This document shows positions 44,572-53,520 of a stretch of DNA of 64,000 nucleotides, one piece after another (position 1 is the stretch's first letter; each line of letters begins with the position of its first letter). Both the position numbers and the translations under genes were made by a program. The stretch is taken from the NCBI GenBank assembly GCA_020635055.1, contig JACKAN010000001.1, forward strand, positions 1 to 64,000, written 5' to 3'. Under the pieces are notes generated by a model. That model saw nothing but the letters and a program-made list of their open reading frames with translations. It ran no database searches and was not told the DNA's origin. This DNA comes from Pseudobdellovibrionaceae bacterium. GTDB lineage: Bacteria > Bdellovibrionota > Bdellovibrionia > Bdellovibrionales > UBA1609.

Positions 44572-46641
44572 ATGAATAAAAAAAGAAATTTTAAATTAGT
44601 AAGTCCCTATGAACCCGCTGGAGATCAGCCGCGGGCAATTAAGGAGATTTCAGATAATTTCAAACATCAATTAAAGCATCAAGTTTTATTGGGGGCCACC
44701 GGTACGGGTAAAACCTTTACTATGGCAAAAGTCATTGAGGAGCTCAATCAACCAGCTTTAATTTTAGCCCCTAATAAAACCTTGGCGGCTCAGTTGTATG
44801 CAGAATTTAAAGAATTGTTTCCACAGAACTCTGTGGAGTATTTTGTTTCCTACTATGATTACTATCAGCCCGAAGCTTATGTTCCTTCTAAAGATTTATT
44901 TATAGAAAAAGACTCTTCCATAAATGAGCAAATCGATCGCATGCGACACTCGGCAACTTATGCATTATTAGAGCGTCGTGATGTTTTGATTGTTAGCAGT
45001 GTTTCGTGCATTTATGGTTTGGGTTCTCCAGAGGCCTATGAAGGGATGATGCTGCAGGTGATTAGCAATAGTGAGCTCCGTCGCGATAATTTTTTGCGAG
45101 AGCTAGTGCGCATCCAATACGATCGCAATGATGTGGATTTTCATCGGGGGACATTTAGAGTTCGTGGGGACATCGTCGAAATTCACCCACCTTACGAAGA
45201 AGAAAAGGCACTTCGCATTGAGTTCTTTGGAGACTATGTAGATAAAATTTCTTGGGTGGACCCTTTGCGTGGCGAAATCCTTGAGGACTTAGACCAAGTG
45301 GCTATTTATCCGGGCAGTCATTACGTAACTACGGAAGATCGCATTAAAGTGGCCATAGAGAGTGTTCGTGAGGAGCTGCGAGAAAGAATACAACATTTTC
45401 GCAATCAGATTATGTATACCGAAGCCGATCGCATTGAGCAGCGTACTCAATACGATTTAGAAATTTTATCTGAAATGGGTTTTTGCCCTGGGATCGAAAA
45501 TTACTCACGGCATTTAACGGGTCGTCCGGCAGATTCTCCTCCACCAACATTAATAGAGTACTTTCCTAAGAATTTTGTGACTTTTATTGATGAAAGCCAT
45601 GTTACGGTTCCGCAAATTGGGGGCATGTACCGTGGTGATCGAGCAAGGAAAATGACCTTGGTGGAACATGGCTTTCGCTTACCCTCTGCTCTAGACAATC
45701 GCCCTTTAAATTTTCAGGAGTTCGAGGGCTTAATGGATAAAGTGGTTTATGTTTCTGCGACACCTGGAGACTACGAATTTAAAAAAAGTGAAGGCGTGAT
45801 TGTTGAACAAATAATAAGACCCACGGGCTTACTAGACCCCATTGTAGAAGTGCGACCTGTAAAGCACCAAGTGGACGATTTGTTAAAAGAAATCCATTTG
45901 CGTATCAAGAAAAATGAAAGAGTTCTAATTACTACATTAACTAAACGCAGCTCAGAAGATCTTACTGAATATTATGAGGGTTTAGGTTTAAAGGTTAAAT
46001 ACCTACACAGTGATATAGACACCCTTGAACGCAGCGATATCCTTCGGGATTTGCGTTTAGGCATTTTCGATGTACTAATTGGAATTAATTTACTCAGAGA
46101 GGGTTTGGACATCCCCGAGGTGAGCTTGGTGGCAATTACGGATGCCGATAAAGAAGGTTTTTTACGTTCAGAGAGATCTTTGATTCAAACCATAGGGCGT
46201 GCAGCGAGAAACTCAAATGGTAGGGTAATCCTTTATGCCGATAAAATTACAAACTCAATGAAGAAGGCCATGGATGAAACTTCCCGTCGCCGCCAAGTTC
46301 AAATGGATTATAATACTCAACATGGGATTGTACCGACAACAATTATAAAATCCGTGGCTAAGGGTTTGGTTGAAGTTTTTGGTTATTCTGGTGGGGAAGA
46401 TGGCGAGGCCTTATCTAAAGTGCGAGCTACTATAGATAGATATCATGATGATCCTCGGGGTCTATCGAAAGAGATTAAAAAATTAAGGGGCAAAATGAAA
46501 AAAGCCGCCGACAATTTAGAATTTGAAGAAGCTGCCAAAATCCGCGATGAAATTAAACGCCTAGAACTGTTACAACTGACCACTCTAGAAGGAGCTGTTG
46601 ATCAAGTAAATAAGGCTACAATAATAGGGAGTGCCGACTAA
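44572..46641 (+). CDS. uvrB: Excinuclease ABC subunit B
   Basis: 689 residues. Walker A GATGTGKT at 41-48, beta-hairpin region SYYDYYQPEAYVP, helicase motifs including DESHVTVPQ, YVSATPGDYE and QTIGRAARN, and a C-terminal UVR motif (KAADNLEFEEAAKIRDEIKR, about 645-665) that contacts UvrC. It loads onto DNA at damage delivered by UvrA and recruits UvrC, whose gene follows one gene later. uvrA is not in the window. No terminator is obvious after it. Confidence 0.97.
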   Translation: MNKKRNFKLVSPYEPAGDQPRAIKEISDNFKHQLKHQVLLGATGTGKTFTMAKVIEELNQPALILAPNKTLAAQLYAEFKELFPQNSVEYFVSYYDYYQPEAYVPSKDLFIEKDSSINEQIDRMRHSATYALLERRDVLIVSSVSCIYGLGSPEAYEGMMLQVISNSELRRDNFLRELVRIQYDRNDVDFHRGTFRVRGDIVEIHPPYEEEKALRIEFFGDYVDKISWVDPLRGEILEDLDQVAIYPGSHYVTTEDRIKVAIESVREELRERIQHFRNQIMYTEADRIEQRTQYDLEILSEMGFCPGIENYSRHLTGRPADSPPPTLIEYFPKNFVTFIDESHVTVPQIGGMYRGDRARKMTLVEHGFRLPSALDNRPLNFQEFEGLMDKVVYVSATPGDYEFKKSEGVIVEQIIRPTGLLDPIVEVRPVKHQVDDLLKEIHLRIKKNERVLITTLTKRSSEDLTEYYEGLGLKVKYLHSDIDTLERSDILRDLRLGIFDVLIGINLLREGLDIPEVSLVAITDADKEGFLRSERSLIQTIGRAARNSNGRVILYADKITNSMKKAMDETSRRRQVQMDYNTQHGIVPTTIIKSVAKGLVEVFGYSGGEDGEALSKVRATIDRYHDDPRGLSKEIKKLRGKMKKAADNLEFEEAAKIRDEIKRLELLQLTTLEGAVDQVNKATIIGSAD

Positions 46642-46745
46642 ATCGCTAATGACAAACTTTTATACAACTTAGGATTTTTTTACGCTACTTCCAAATTATA
46701 AAAATCACAAATCCATATGTGTGATATGTTAACTATGAGAAACTT

Positions 46746-47585
46746 ATGACTTTAAATAAAATATTATTCTTTTTCTTATTACTAACTTTTAATTTTAATG
46801 CCTTGGCTGTTATGTCTCCTTATAGGCATGCATGTTTAGTTGCCTTGGAAACACAATATGTGATTGAATTTATAACTCCTGAAAATGCGGCTAGTTACAT
46901 TCAAAGTACAGTTAGATTTAAAAATATACCTTTGAGTGAGGAAGAAATAAACTTAGCTTTAAAGACAGTTGGGCAAAAATACTTTTCTGGATTATCAATG
47001 ACTAATCTTACGATATTTAAGGGTGAGCTCAGAGCTATGGAAGAAATTTTTAATCCTGAAGATGCAAGTACTGCAATAAGTTTAGTAAGCCAACTTCAAG
47101 CCTTTAGTCATCAATTCAATGCAAGAAATAGAGCTTTGAAAGATATTAAGGAACTTCATTCTAACTTGAATGATCAGCTGTTTTTACCTCACAGGCTTGA
47201 ACAACGTTTGCATTTAATACTCTTGCTTATCAAATTAAGAGAAATAGAAAATTCCAAAAATGAGTATCTAATTAAGCTTTTAGATACATTTAAAGATCCA
47301 CTCGCTCCTCCAATGGATATTCAAGTTTATATTGCTGGTATTCAATTAAACATTGAAATTAATTTATTTTATACAACTATCACTGATGAAATTGTTGTTT
47401 TTAAGGATGAACAAGAGCGCAAAAATTTGTTATTCACTTTGAATTTTTACAGAATGAACAATGATATTTCATTACCAGAAATTTATGATCAAATTATCAG
47501 TGCTCGAAAACGTAGCAGCCAACCCTTGAAGGCCTCAGATTTAATATTGTTATATAGTCCTGTTAGAAGCGAATCTATACAATAG
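46746..47585 (+). CDS. Secreted helical protein of unknown function
   Basis: 279 residues with a signal peptide (ILFFFLLLTFNFNALA, cut before VMSPY). The mature part is almost entirely predicted helix with heptad-like Leu spacing (ELRAMEEIFNPEDASTAISL, LEQRLHLILLLIKLREIENS) and no cysteine motif except near the N-terminus. No family recognised. It sits between uvrB and uvrC, more AT-rich than both, and looks like an insertion into a repair-gene neighbourhood. Confidence 0.65.
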   Translation: MTLNKILFFFLLLTFNFNALAVMSPYRHACLVALETQYVIEFITPENAASYIQSTVRFKNIPLSEEEINLALKTVGQKYFSGLSMTNLTIFKGELRAMEEIFNPEDASTAISLVSQLQAFSHQFNARNRALKDIKELHSNLNDQLFLPHRLEQRLHLILLLIKLREIENSKNEYLIKLLDTFKDPLAPPMDIQVYIAGIQLNIEINLFYTTITDEIVVFKDEQERKNLLFTLNFYRMNNDISLPEIYDQIISARKRSSQPLKASDLILLYSPVRSESIQ

Positions 47586-47669
47586 CTGTATTCTCTTTTA
47601 TTTTATATATCTATTTTTTATTTAAGATTGAAATAGATTTAAGATGTAGTCTACTTATTTATTCTTTAA

Positions 47670-47762
47670 TTGATATTGATATTGATATTGATATTGATAT
47701 TGATATTGATATTGATATTGATATTGATATTGATATTGATATTGATATTGATATTGATATTG
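47670..47762. repeat. Hexanucleotide array (TTGATA)15.5
   Basis: 93 bases of perfectly repeated TTGATA, ending 41 bases before the uvrC start codon. All copies are identical, which implies recent slippage. The unit itself equals a good -35 box, and the sequence after the array contains AT-rich -10-like words (CTAATT, 47779-47784). Confidence 0.95.
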
Positions 47763-47803
47763 TGCTTGGATTTTTCAGCTAATTAAGTGTATTTTTAATA
47801 GTA

Positions 47804-49675
47804 ATGAATAAAGCCTCTGATCAAATAGATAAACTCAAGGAAAGGGTAAAAGAACTGCCCACGACTCCAGGTGTATATTTAATGAGAAGCGAAACCGATA
47901 AAATAATTTATATCGGAAAAGCTAAAAACTTAAAGAACCGTGTCCGATCTTATTTTTCTAATAATAAGGATCAAAGTGTAAAGACGGTCTACTTAGTTAA
48001 TCAAATAAGACATATTGATTACATGCTAACCAAAACTGAGGTCGAAGCCTTTTTATTGGAAGCTTCGCTTATAAAAAAGCACAAACCCAAATACAATATT
48101 CGCCTTAAAGACGATAAATCTTATCCATATATAGTTTGTAATATCGATCATCCTTTTCCTAGTTTCTTTTTAGCAAGAAAGGTTAAAAAGGGTGGGGCTA
48201 TTTATTTTGGTCCCTATACTAGCAGTTATTCTGTTCGTGAAACTATTAAGTTTATTAATCGCACTTTTAAAATTAGAGATTGTTCGGATAGTTTTATGGC
48301 CAGTCGAAAGCGCCCTTGTATGACATATCAAATTAATAGATGTACGGGCCCCTGTGTGGGACTTATTTCACAGGAACAATATGCGGGAGACATTGACAAT
48401 GCATTAGAATTTTTGCGCGGGCAGGATAAGACCATTGTTAGCAAGTTGACCCATAAAATGAATGAGGCTTCAGCCTCTCATCGTTATGAAGCTGCAGCTA
48501 AATTTCGTGATAGTTTGCGTGCAGTGGAAGCCATTTGGGAAAAGCAAAGAGTGGTTACACCTAATCGACAAATAGATTTAGATGTGGTGGCCTGTTTTGG
48601 AGATAAAACAGGAACCATGGTAGAAACCATGCATGTCCGCGGTGGCCGAGTGATAGGGAATCGCTGGCATTTCTTGCCTAAAATTGACCTATCCGGTGAA
48701 ACTGATGACCCTCGTGAATGGATGACTTCATTTCTTAACCAATATTACAGTGAAAATGTGATCCCAGATGAGATTCTCTTACCTTTTGATTTAGGGAGCG
48801 ACATTTACAAACTTTTAGCAGCTGTTTTTAGAGAGCGCCAGGGGATTGAGCCCGCATTAATTCACAGTCTGGATAAAGACTATAAAGAGTTAATGGAAAT
48901 GGCGGAGCAAAATGCCAAGAGTCATTTTAAGGACTATATTTCTAAACGCAATCATCGCTTACAAGGGCTCGAAGATATTCAAGCTAAGTTACATTTACCA
49001 CAACTGCCTCAACGCATTGAGTGTTTTGATATTTCAAATTTTCAAGGTGAGGATTCCGTTGCTTCCCAGGTGGTGTTTGAAGAGGGCATTCCTAAAAAAG
49101 AAGACTATCGCCGTTATAAAATTAAAACGGTGGAAGGACCTAATGATTATGCCAGTATGAAAGAGGTTCTTACCCGTAGATTAAAGCATACGGAATACGA
49201 AGATCCCCAATTGATAGTTGTAGATGGTGGTAAGGGTCAGTTAAAAATTGCAGTGGAGGTTTTAAGAGAACTGGGAAGATCAGAAATTCCCGTAGTTGGC
49301 TTGGCAAAGGCTCGCACTCAAGGGGAGTTTAGTGATAAAGAAGTTGGTGAGACAGAAGAGAGGTTTTTTCTCCCTGGCAGGCAAAACCCAGTGATTTTCC
49401 CTAAAAATTCTGATGCCTTTCAGATTCTTGTAGGTTTGCGCGACGAGGCTCATCGTTTTGCCATTAATTATCATCGCCAGTTGCGCCAAAGTCGTAGCCT
49501 AGAAAGTGAATTGGATTATGTGGTGGGTTTAGGTGAGAAGCGAAAAAAAACTTTGCTAAAGAAATATGAAAGTATTGAACAAATTAAAAACGCCGATGTA
49601 AATGAAATTGCCGAACTCCGAGGCTTTAATAAAATCCTTGCCGAACGCATCCTCCTCCAACTCAATGAAGATTAA
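47804..49675 (+). CDS. uvrC: Excinuclease ABC subunit C
   Basis: 623 residues. GIY-YIG nuclease at about 16-95 (TTPGVYLMRSETDKIIYIGK), cysteines of the CMTYQINRCTGPC cluster at about 170-185, UVR motif (YEAAAKFRDSLRAVEAI), RNase-H-like nuclease (IECFDISNFQGEDSVAS; IVVDGGKGQL) and C-terminal helix-hairpin-helix (VVGLGEKRKKTLLKKYESIE). It makes both incisions in nucleotide excision repair. The ribosome site is poor (AATAGTA before ATG); the adjacent repeat array may affect transcription. A very stable terminator follows. Confidence 0.97.
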   Translation: MNKASDQIDKLKERVKELPTTPGVYLMRSETDKIIYIGKAKNLKNRVRSYFSNNKDQSVKTVYLVNQIRHIDYMLTKTEVEAFLLEASLIKKHKPKYNIRLKDDKSYPYIVCNIDHPFPSFFLARKVKKGGAIYFGPYTSSYSVRETIKFINRTFKIRDCSDSFMASRKRPCMTYQINRCTGPCVGLISQEQYAGDIDNALEFLRGQDKTIVSKLTHKMNEASASHRYEAAAKFRDSLRAVEAIWEKQRVVTPNRQIDLDVVACFGDKTGTMVETMHVRGGRVIGNRWHFLPKIDLSGETDDPREWMTSFLNQYYSENVIPDEILLPFDLGSDIYKLLAAVFRERQGIEPALIHSLDKDYKELMEMAEQNAKSHFKDYISKRNHRLQGLEDIQAKLHLPQLPQRIECFDISNFQGEDSVASQVVFEEGIPKKEDYRRYKIKTVEGPNDYASMKEVLTRRLKHTEYEDPQLIVVDGGKGQLKIAVEVLRELGRSEIPVVGLAKARTQGEFSDKEVGETEERFFLPGRQNPVIFPKNSDAFQILVGLRDEAHRFAINYHRQLRQSRSLESELDYVVGLGEKRKKTLLKKYESIEQIKNADVNEIAELRGFNKILAERILLQLNED

Positions 49676-49693
49676 AGGTACCAATTATTAAAG

Positions 49694-49751
49694 GTACCAA
49701 GTCCCTTTTTACGTTTCACCGCAACGTAAAAAGGGACTTGGTACTTTTTTT
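49694..49751 (+). terminator. Very stable intrinsic terminator after uvrC
   Basis: A 22-bp perfect stem (GTACCAAGTCCCTTTTTACG and TT, 49694-49715, with its complement at 49723-49744) with a 7-base loop, followed by seven T. It is clearly longer than needed for termination. Confidence 0.9.
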
Positions 49752-49801
49752 GCTGTTTTACTTGTTTTTTTGGTTGAAATATAAATTAGGGAGGTTTTGG
49801 A

Positions 49802-52102
49802 ATGAAGTTAAGCTTATTTACGGCAATTATAGTACTTTTATTGTCCAATTTTGCCAGTGCGGATTGGGAGGATGTTCACTTTCTGAATTCAGAATTTAAA
49901 ACATTAGAAGAATTTAATGCCAGTACTACAGAAGAAATATTTAGACATCTTTTTATAAAATATAAACCTGTTGAAATTAATAACCAACCAACGAATCAAT
50001 GGATACAGTTCGTTAAATTATTAAGTCTACCCAAAACGATTCAACTTCTAAAGTACAGCTATAGCTCCTACACTGGTTATTCAGAAATTGGTGTTAAATT
50101 GTTGTTGGCTTTAAAAAAAACTGGAAATGTTAATAGGATTAATCAGGTTTTAATGGGTTTGAAAGTGAATCCATTTGGTGAGCTTAATTCAAAGATTTTA
50201 GACTCAGATAAAACTTCTAATAATATGCTATTAAAGGCATTAAAAATAATGGAATTCGAAGACCAGAAGCCCTCTTTTGTTGAAGTCAATCCATTAGAAG
50301 AATGTTTGAAATCGGGTAGTGAAGATTGCTTTGGAAACTCTGAAAAGCTATCCACATTTAAAGGGAGTCTTAAAAATTTTAGAATTGTTACCACAGACCA
50401 GTTTTTAGGGATAAGTGCGCACTCAAATTCAACAGGTGAATTAGTCAATTTAGTAAGCTCCGAGTACATTGTTTCTGCAAACTCTGATGAGTACAGCGAA
50501 ATATTAATTTTACAATCTCAAGCGGAGCCCAAAACGGTTTTGATGGTTAATTTTGGCTATGACCAAAAAGATTTAGCAGAAGGCCTAAAACTAATACAAG
50601 AAAATATGGAATCTAGAGGGCTAAAATTAAATCAATTTTCATTTACATTACTAAGAAACTCAAGTGAACCTAATAAAAGGTTGGCTTGGGAAGTCAGTCA
50701 TTGGCTACAATATAATGGAATAACAGCGCCCTTAAAAATAGGTCTTATATCTGAACCTAATAAAGTTTTCAATGTGGCCGTTAGAGCTGAAACAGGAGAG
50801 ATATTTATTGATAATTTGCCTTATAAACTAAGATTGGATTTTGTTTATAGAGCGAAATCAATAGGTTTCGGAAATCATGAACTTAAATTCCACAGTGATT
50901 TTATAGATAGCCAAGATACTTCCTATATTTCCTTGAATAATATTACAAGCGAAAATTTAAACCTGCTTAGAGCGTATGTAAGATCTTTAAATGGGGAAAA
51001 AGTTGTTTATTTAGATGAAATTAATAAAATGAATGTAAGGCAATTAGTGAAATTGGGTAACTATGTTAATAGAGACTCACAAGATTTTATAAAATTATTA
51101 GAGGCCTATAGTCGTTTGGATTCATTAATATTAGTTGATTTATTGGAATCTGATTTAAATTATAAGGTAAAAAGATCATTAGTTTTATTTTTAGAGAGTG
51201 CTCATTTTAATGAATTGATCGATCTATTACTTAAATCTAGAATTAAAGATATTAAGGACAATGGCAACATGGCACTCTCTATTTTATCTTATTTACCCAG
51301 TGAAAATATAACATCTGTTTTAGAGGATCTATCAGAAGTAGATATAGAATTTGCTAAAATTCTACAGCAAAGACAAGGCGAAATTCCGGACTATATAGCG
51401 CCCAAAGATGGGTTGGCTCAAAAAATAGTCAGAAATGTAATGGTATATGTAAACAAAGAAAAATTATTTAAAACTCAAGTGATGAATTCCGAAGCCTTTG
51501 TAATCCCCAAAGATGAAAATGTAAAAAACAATTCAATTGAGTTGGATATTAAAGAGGGCGATATCATTATAGCCATAGAAGGGGCAACTCAAAAATATTT
51601 TTTACATTTTAATTTATTACATCAGGACAGTTATGAAGATAGAACCATCGAATTGGTTAATGGGTTTATCTTGTGGGTGATGCGAGAAGAAGGTTTTAAA
51701 TTAAAAACTGAATCTGAAATTCAGAGAAGCACTCATATTATATTTGTTGGAGACTTAAATGACTCATTTTTATCAACCAGTTTAAGAAGAGTGAAAGAGC
51801 TGATTGAAGAGGCAAAACGACTCAATTATACACACCAAACTAATTTAAGTGAAGTAGGAGATAATCAGTCACTGGTTTTTTTAAATCGAGAATGGACAAC
51901 TAAAGACGGGGTAGCCATGATTTTACAGAAGTCCAGTCACATGGGCACGCGAATTTTAAATACCTTAAAGAGTAGACTATTTAATAAGCAATCCTTAGGT
52001 AAGGCTAGCGAAATTAAAATTACTCCTATTAAAATAGCTGATTCTAGCGCTTTGAATTGTGAAAAGGCCCTAGATCGACCTAAGTATGAGGAAGGAATAT
52101 GA
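49802..52102 (+). CDS. Large exported protein of unknown function
   Basis: 766 residues with a signal peptide (FTAIIVLLLSNFASA, cut before DWEDV) and GGAGG 8 bases before the ATG. Residues 170-420 are alpha/beta with a DUF-like core (ILILQSQAEPKTVLMVNFGY, RGLKLNQFSFTLLRNS). Residues 425-560 look like HEAT-type helical pairs, and 600-690 is another alpha/beta segment (IELDIKEGDIIIAIEGATQK; STHIIFVGDLND). No named family. The stop overlaps the start of the next, repeat-broken gene by 4 bases, so the two act as one unit. Confidence 0.7.
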   Translation: MKLSLFTAIIVLLLSNFASADWEDVHFLNSEFKTLEEFNASTTEEIFRHLFIKYKPVEINNQPTNQWIQFVKLLSLPKTIQLLKYSYSSYTGYSEIGVKLLLALKKTGNVNRINQVLMGLKVNPFGELNSKILDSDKTSNNMLLKALKIMEFEDQKPSFVEVNPLEECLKSGSEDCFGNSEKLSTFKGSLKNFRIVTTDQFLGISAHSNSTGELVNLVSSEYIVSANSDEYSEILILQSQAEPKTVLMVNFGYDQKDLAEGLKLIQENMESRGLKLNQFSFTLLRNSSEPNKRLAWEVSHWLQYNGITAPLKIGLISEPNKVFNVAVRAETGEIFIDNLPYKLRLDFVYRAKSIGFGNHELKFHSDFIDSQDTSYISLNNITSENLNLLRAYVRSLNGEKVVYLDEINKMNVRQLVKLGNYVNRDSQDFIKLLEAYSRLDSLILVDLLESDLNYKVKRSLVLFLESAHFNELIDLLLKSRIKDIKDNGNMALSILSYLPSENITSVLEDLSEVDIEFAKILQQRQGEIPDYIAPKDGLAQKIVRNVMVYVNKEKLFKTQVMNSEAFVIPKDENVKNNSIELDIKEGDIIIAIEGATQKYFLHFNLLHQDSYEDRTIELVNGFILWVMREEGFKLKTESEIQRSTHIIFVGDLNDSFLSTSLRRVKELIEEAKRLNYTHQTNLSEVGDNQSLVFLNREWTTKDGVAMILQKSSHMGTRILNTLKSRLFNKQSLGKASEIKITPIKIADSSALNCEKALDRPKYEEGI

Positions 52103-52302
52103 AAGCAATAATATGCCTAGTTTTTTTATTAATATATGTCCCTAAATCTTGGTCCGACAGTGGGATTAGAAGTGAACTAGATTACACTCGATATGCAGAA
52201 TACACGGCATATAAGAACTCCATAGATGATTTTATTAAGGAAGTTTACAACCAATCTCCAAATTTTTTCACGACATTGCATGGGCACGTAATGGGCACGT
52301 AA
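52099..52302 (+). CDS. N-terminal fragment of a gene broken by an 11-bp repeat
   Basis: 67 residues: signal peptide (MKAIICLVFLLIYVPKSWSDS) and a short mature part ending at a TAA inside the repeat array. The frame would continue as TTLHGHVMGTYNFEAVLHKL into the downstream frame if the array had two copies instead of four. Coupled by ATGA to the 766-residue gene. Confidence 0.65.
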   Translation: MKAIICLVFLLIYVPKSWSDSGIRSELDYTRYAEYTAYKNSIDDFIKEVYNQSPNFFTTLHGHVMGT

Positions 52303-52323
52303 TGGGCACGTAATGGGCACGTA
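52280..52323 (+). repeat. 11-bp tandem repeat (ATGGGCACGTA)4 inside a coding region
   Basis: Four identical, perfect copies. Eleven is not a multiple of three, so each gain or loss changes the frame. With two copies, the fragments at 52099 and 52313 read as one protein; with four, the first stops in the array at 52300-52302. Confidence 0.95.
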
Positions 52324-52990
52324 TAATTTTGAGGCTGTTTTACATAAGTTAAATTCAATAAAAAATAATTTTGCTCAATTTGATCAACATTCAAGGAATA
52401 TTTTTAACTCTATTTATACACTTACAGATAAAATTGTTAAGGATCATCCTGACATGCAGGATGAGTTTGTGTTGGGAAAGTTATCTTACACATATAAAGA
52501 AATGGAATTAGACCCTAAAGATTTTAATACTATTTCTGAAATTGAAAGAGAGCTTCTAGAGGGCTTAGGTAAAAGAATATTAAGTGAAGCCAAGTTAAAT
52601 TTGCAGGAGCTCAAAACAAAGAAAAAAGCACGCTTAAAAAATGCATTGGCTTTACTTTTTAGTTATATTGGGACTCCCATTTACAAGTTACAGGAAAAGA
52701 GCGATCAACATTTGCAAAACAATGTATATTATAGCTTAACTATAATTACGATTGCGACCATGAGTTACTTTGGTTTGGAACCTTTGACACAATTAGATGA
52801 TTTTAATCAATTATTAGTTGGCGGAAGCGTTTTATCTTTTGTCTATTTTTTATCTGAGAGTTGGTACAGTAAAATTGCAGTTAAAGTGGCAGCTATGTTA
52901 AGTAAAAAGGATCCTCTTAAAAGAGAAAGAAAACAATCCTTGCAAATAAATGAATTATTCCGTCAAACATGTGACTTAAGTTTGAAATAA
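52313..52990 (+). CDS. C-terminal, membrane-bearing part of the repeat-broken gene
   Basis: 225 residues beginning in the last repeat copy. Helical N-terminal half (LNSIKNNFAQFDQHSRNIFN; ERELLEGLGKRILSEAKLNL), then two hydrophobic segments at about 140-160 (YYSLTIITIATMSYFGL) and 168-188 (LLVGGSVLSFVYFLSESW), and a basic tail. Without the signal peptide of the upstream fragment its topology would differ. Family unknown. Confidence 0.65.
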   Translation: MGTYNFEAVLHKLNSIKNNFAQFDQHSRNIFNSIYTLTDKIVKDHPDMQDEFVLGKLSYTYKEMELDPKDFNTISEIERELLEGLGKRILSEAKLNLQELKTKKKARLKNALALLFSYIGTPIYKLQEKSDQHLQNNVYYSLTIITIATMSYFGLEPLTQLDDFNQLLVGGSVLSFVYFLSESWYSKIAVKVAAMLSKKDPLKRERKQSLQINELFRQTCDLSLK

Positions 52991-53146
52991 AAAGGCGACA
53001 TGCGACTTTTTCATCGCACGAGATAAAAAGGCGACATGCGACTTTTTCATCGCACGAGCGTCAAAACGACAACGAAAAAAAGGCGACACACGAAAAGGCA
53101 ACCGAAAAGGCGACATGCGACTTTTTTACCGCACGAGCGTCAAAAC
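52989..53146. repeat. Three copies of a 34-base palindromic repeat
   Basis: GGCGACATGCGACTTTTTCA followed by TCGCACGAG occurs at 52989-53022, 53025-53058 and, with small changes, 53104-53137. Within each, TGCGA and TCGCA can form a 5-bp stem. The segments between also carry the words GGCGAC, CGTCAAAAC and CGAAAAGGC. It resembles REP-type clusters behind a gene, with locally higher GC than its surroundings. Confidence 0.75.
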
Positions 53147-53201
53147 AGATTAAAAGAATTCTGTTTCGCGCTTATTTTAGTTTGGCCTCAGATTTATTCT
53201 C

Positions 53202-53457
53202 TTTAAAAAAATTTGCATATCTCCTTTTACATTACATATAACGCGCTCGCTTCAAAAAAGTGGAGTGTCGCCCTTTTCGTTGGTTGGATAGGGCCTACTC
53301 TTCAAAATTTTGTTTAAAAAATTTGCATATCTCCTTTTACATTACATATAACGCGCTCGCTTCAAAAAAGTGGAGTGTCGCCCTTTTCGTTGCATTTGCG
53401 TTAAGACCTAGGCCCGGATCTTGGTTGGATAGGGCCTACTCTTCAAAATTTTGTTTT
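53202..53457. repeat. 111-base tandem duplication in the leader of the second subtilisin gene
   Basis: 53202-53312 is repeated from 53313 on, nearly identical; the second copy carries a 31-base insertion (CATTTGCGTTAAGACCTAGG and 11 more) before GTTGGATAGGGCCTACTCTT. A frame runs through it into the protease gene, but it has no ribosome site and its peptide repeats itself, so it is taken as non-coding leader. Confidence 0.85.
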
Positions 53458-53520
53458 ACTCATGCAATTCATCCGTGCTTGAGTAGTATGTGCCATTTTG
53501 GAACCACCAAGGAGGGGGGA

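Noticed and set aside
47670..47762. Possible CRISPR array
   Set aside because: The repeat is a pure 6-mer without spacers; it is a microsatellite.
52989..53146. Possible CRISPR array
   Set aside because: Only three copies, spacers of unequal length (2 and 45 bases) that contain pieces of the repeat, and no cas gene in the window.
53260..53520. In-frame 87-residue N-terminal extension of the second subtilisin
   Set aside because: It is translated from the tandem leader duplication, has no ribosome site and lacks a signal peptide; the ATG at 53521 has both.
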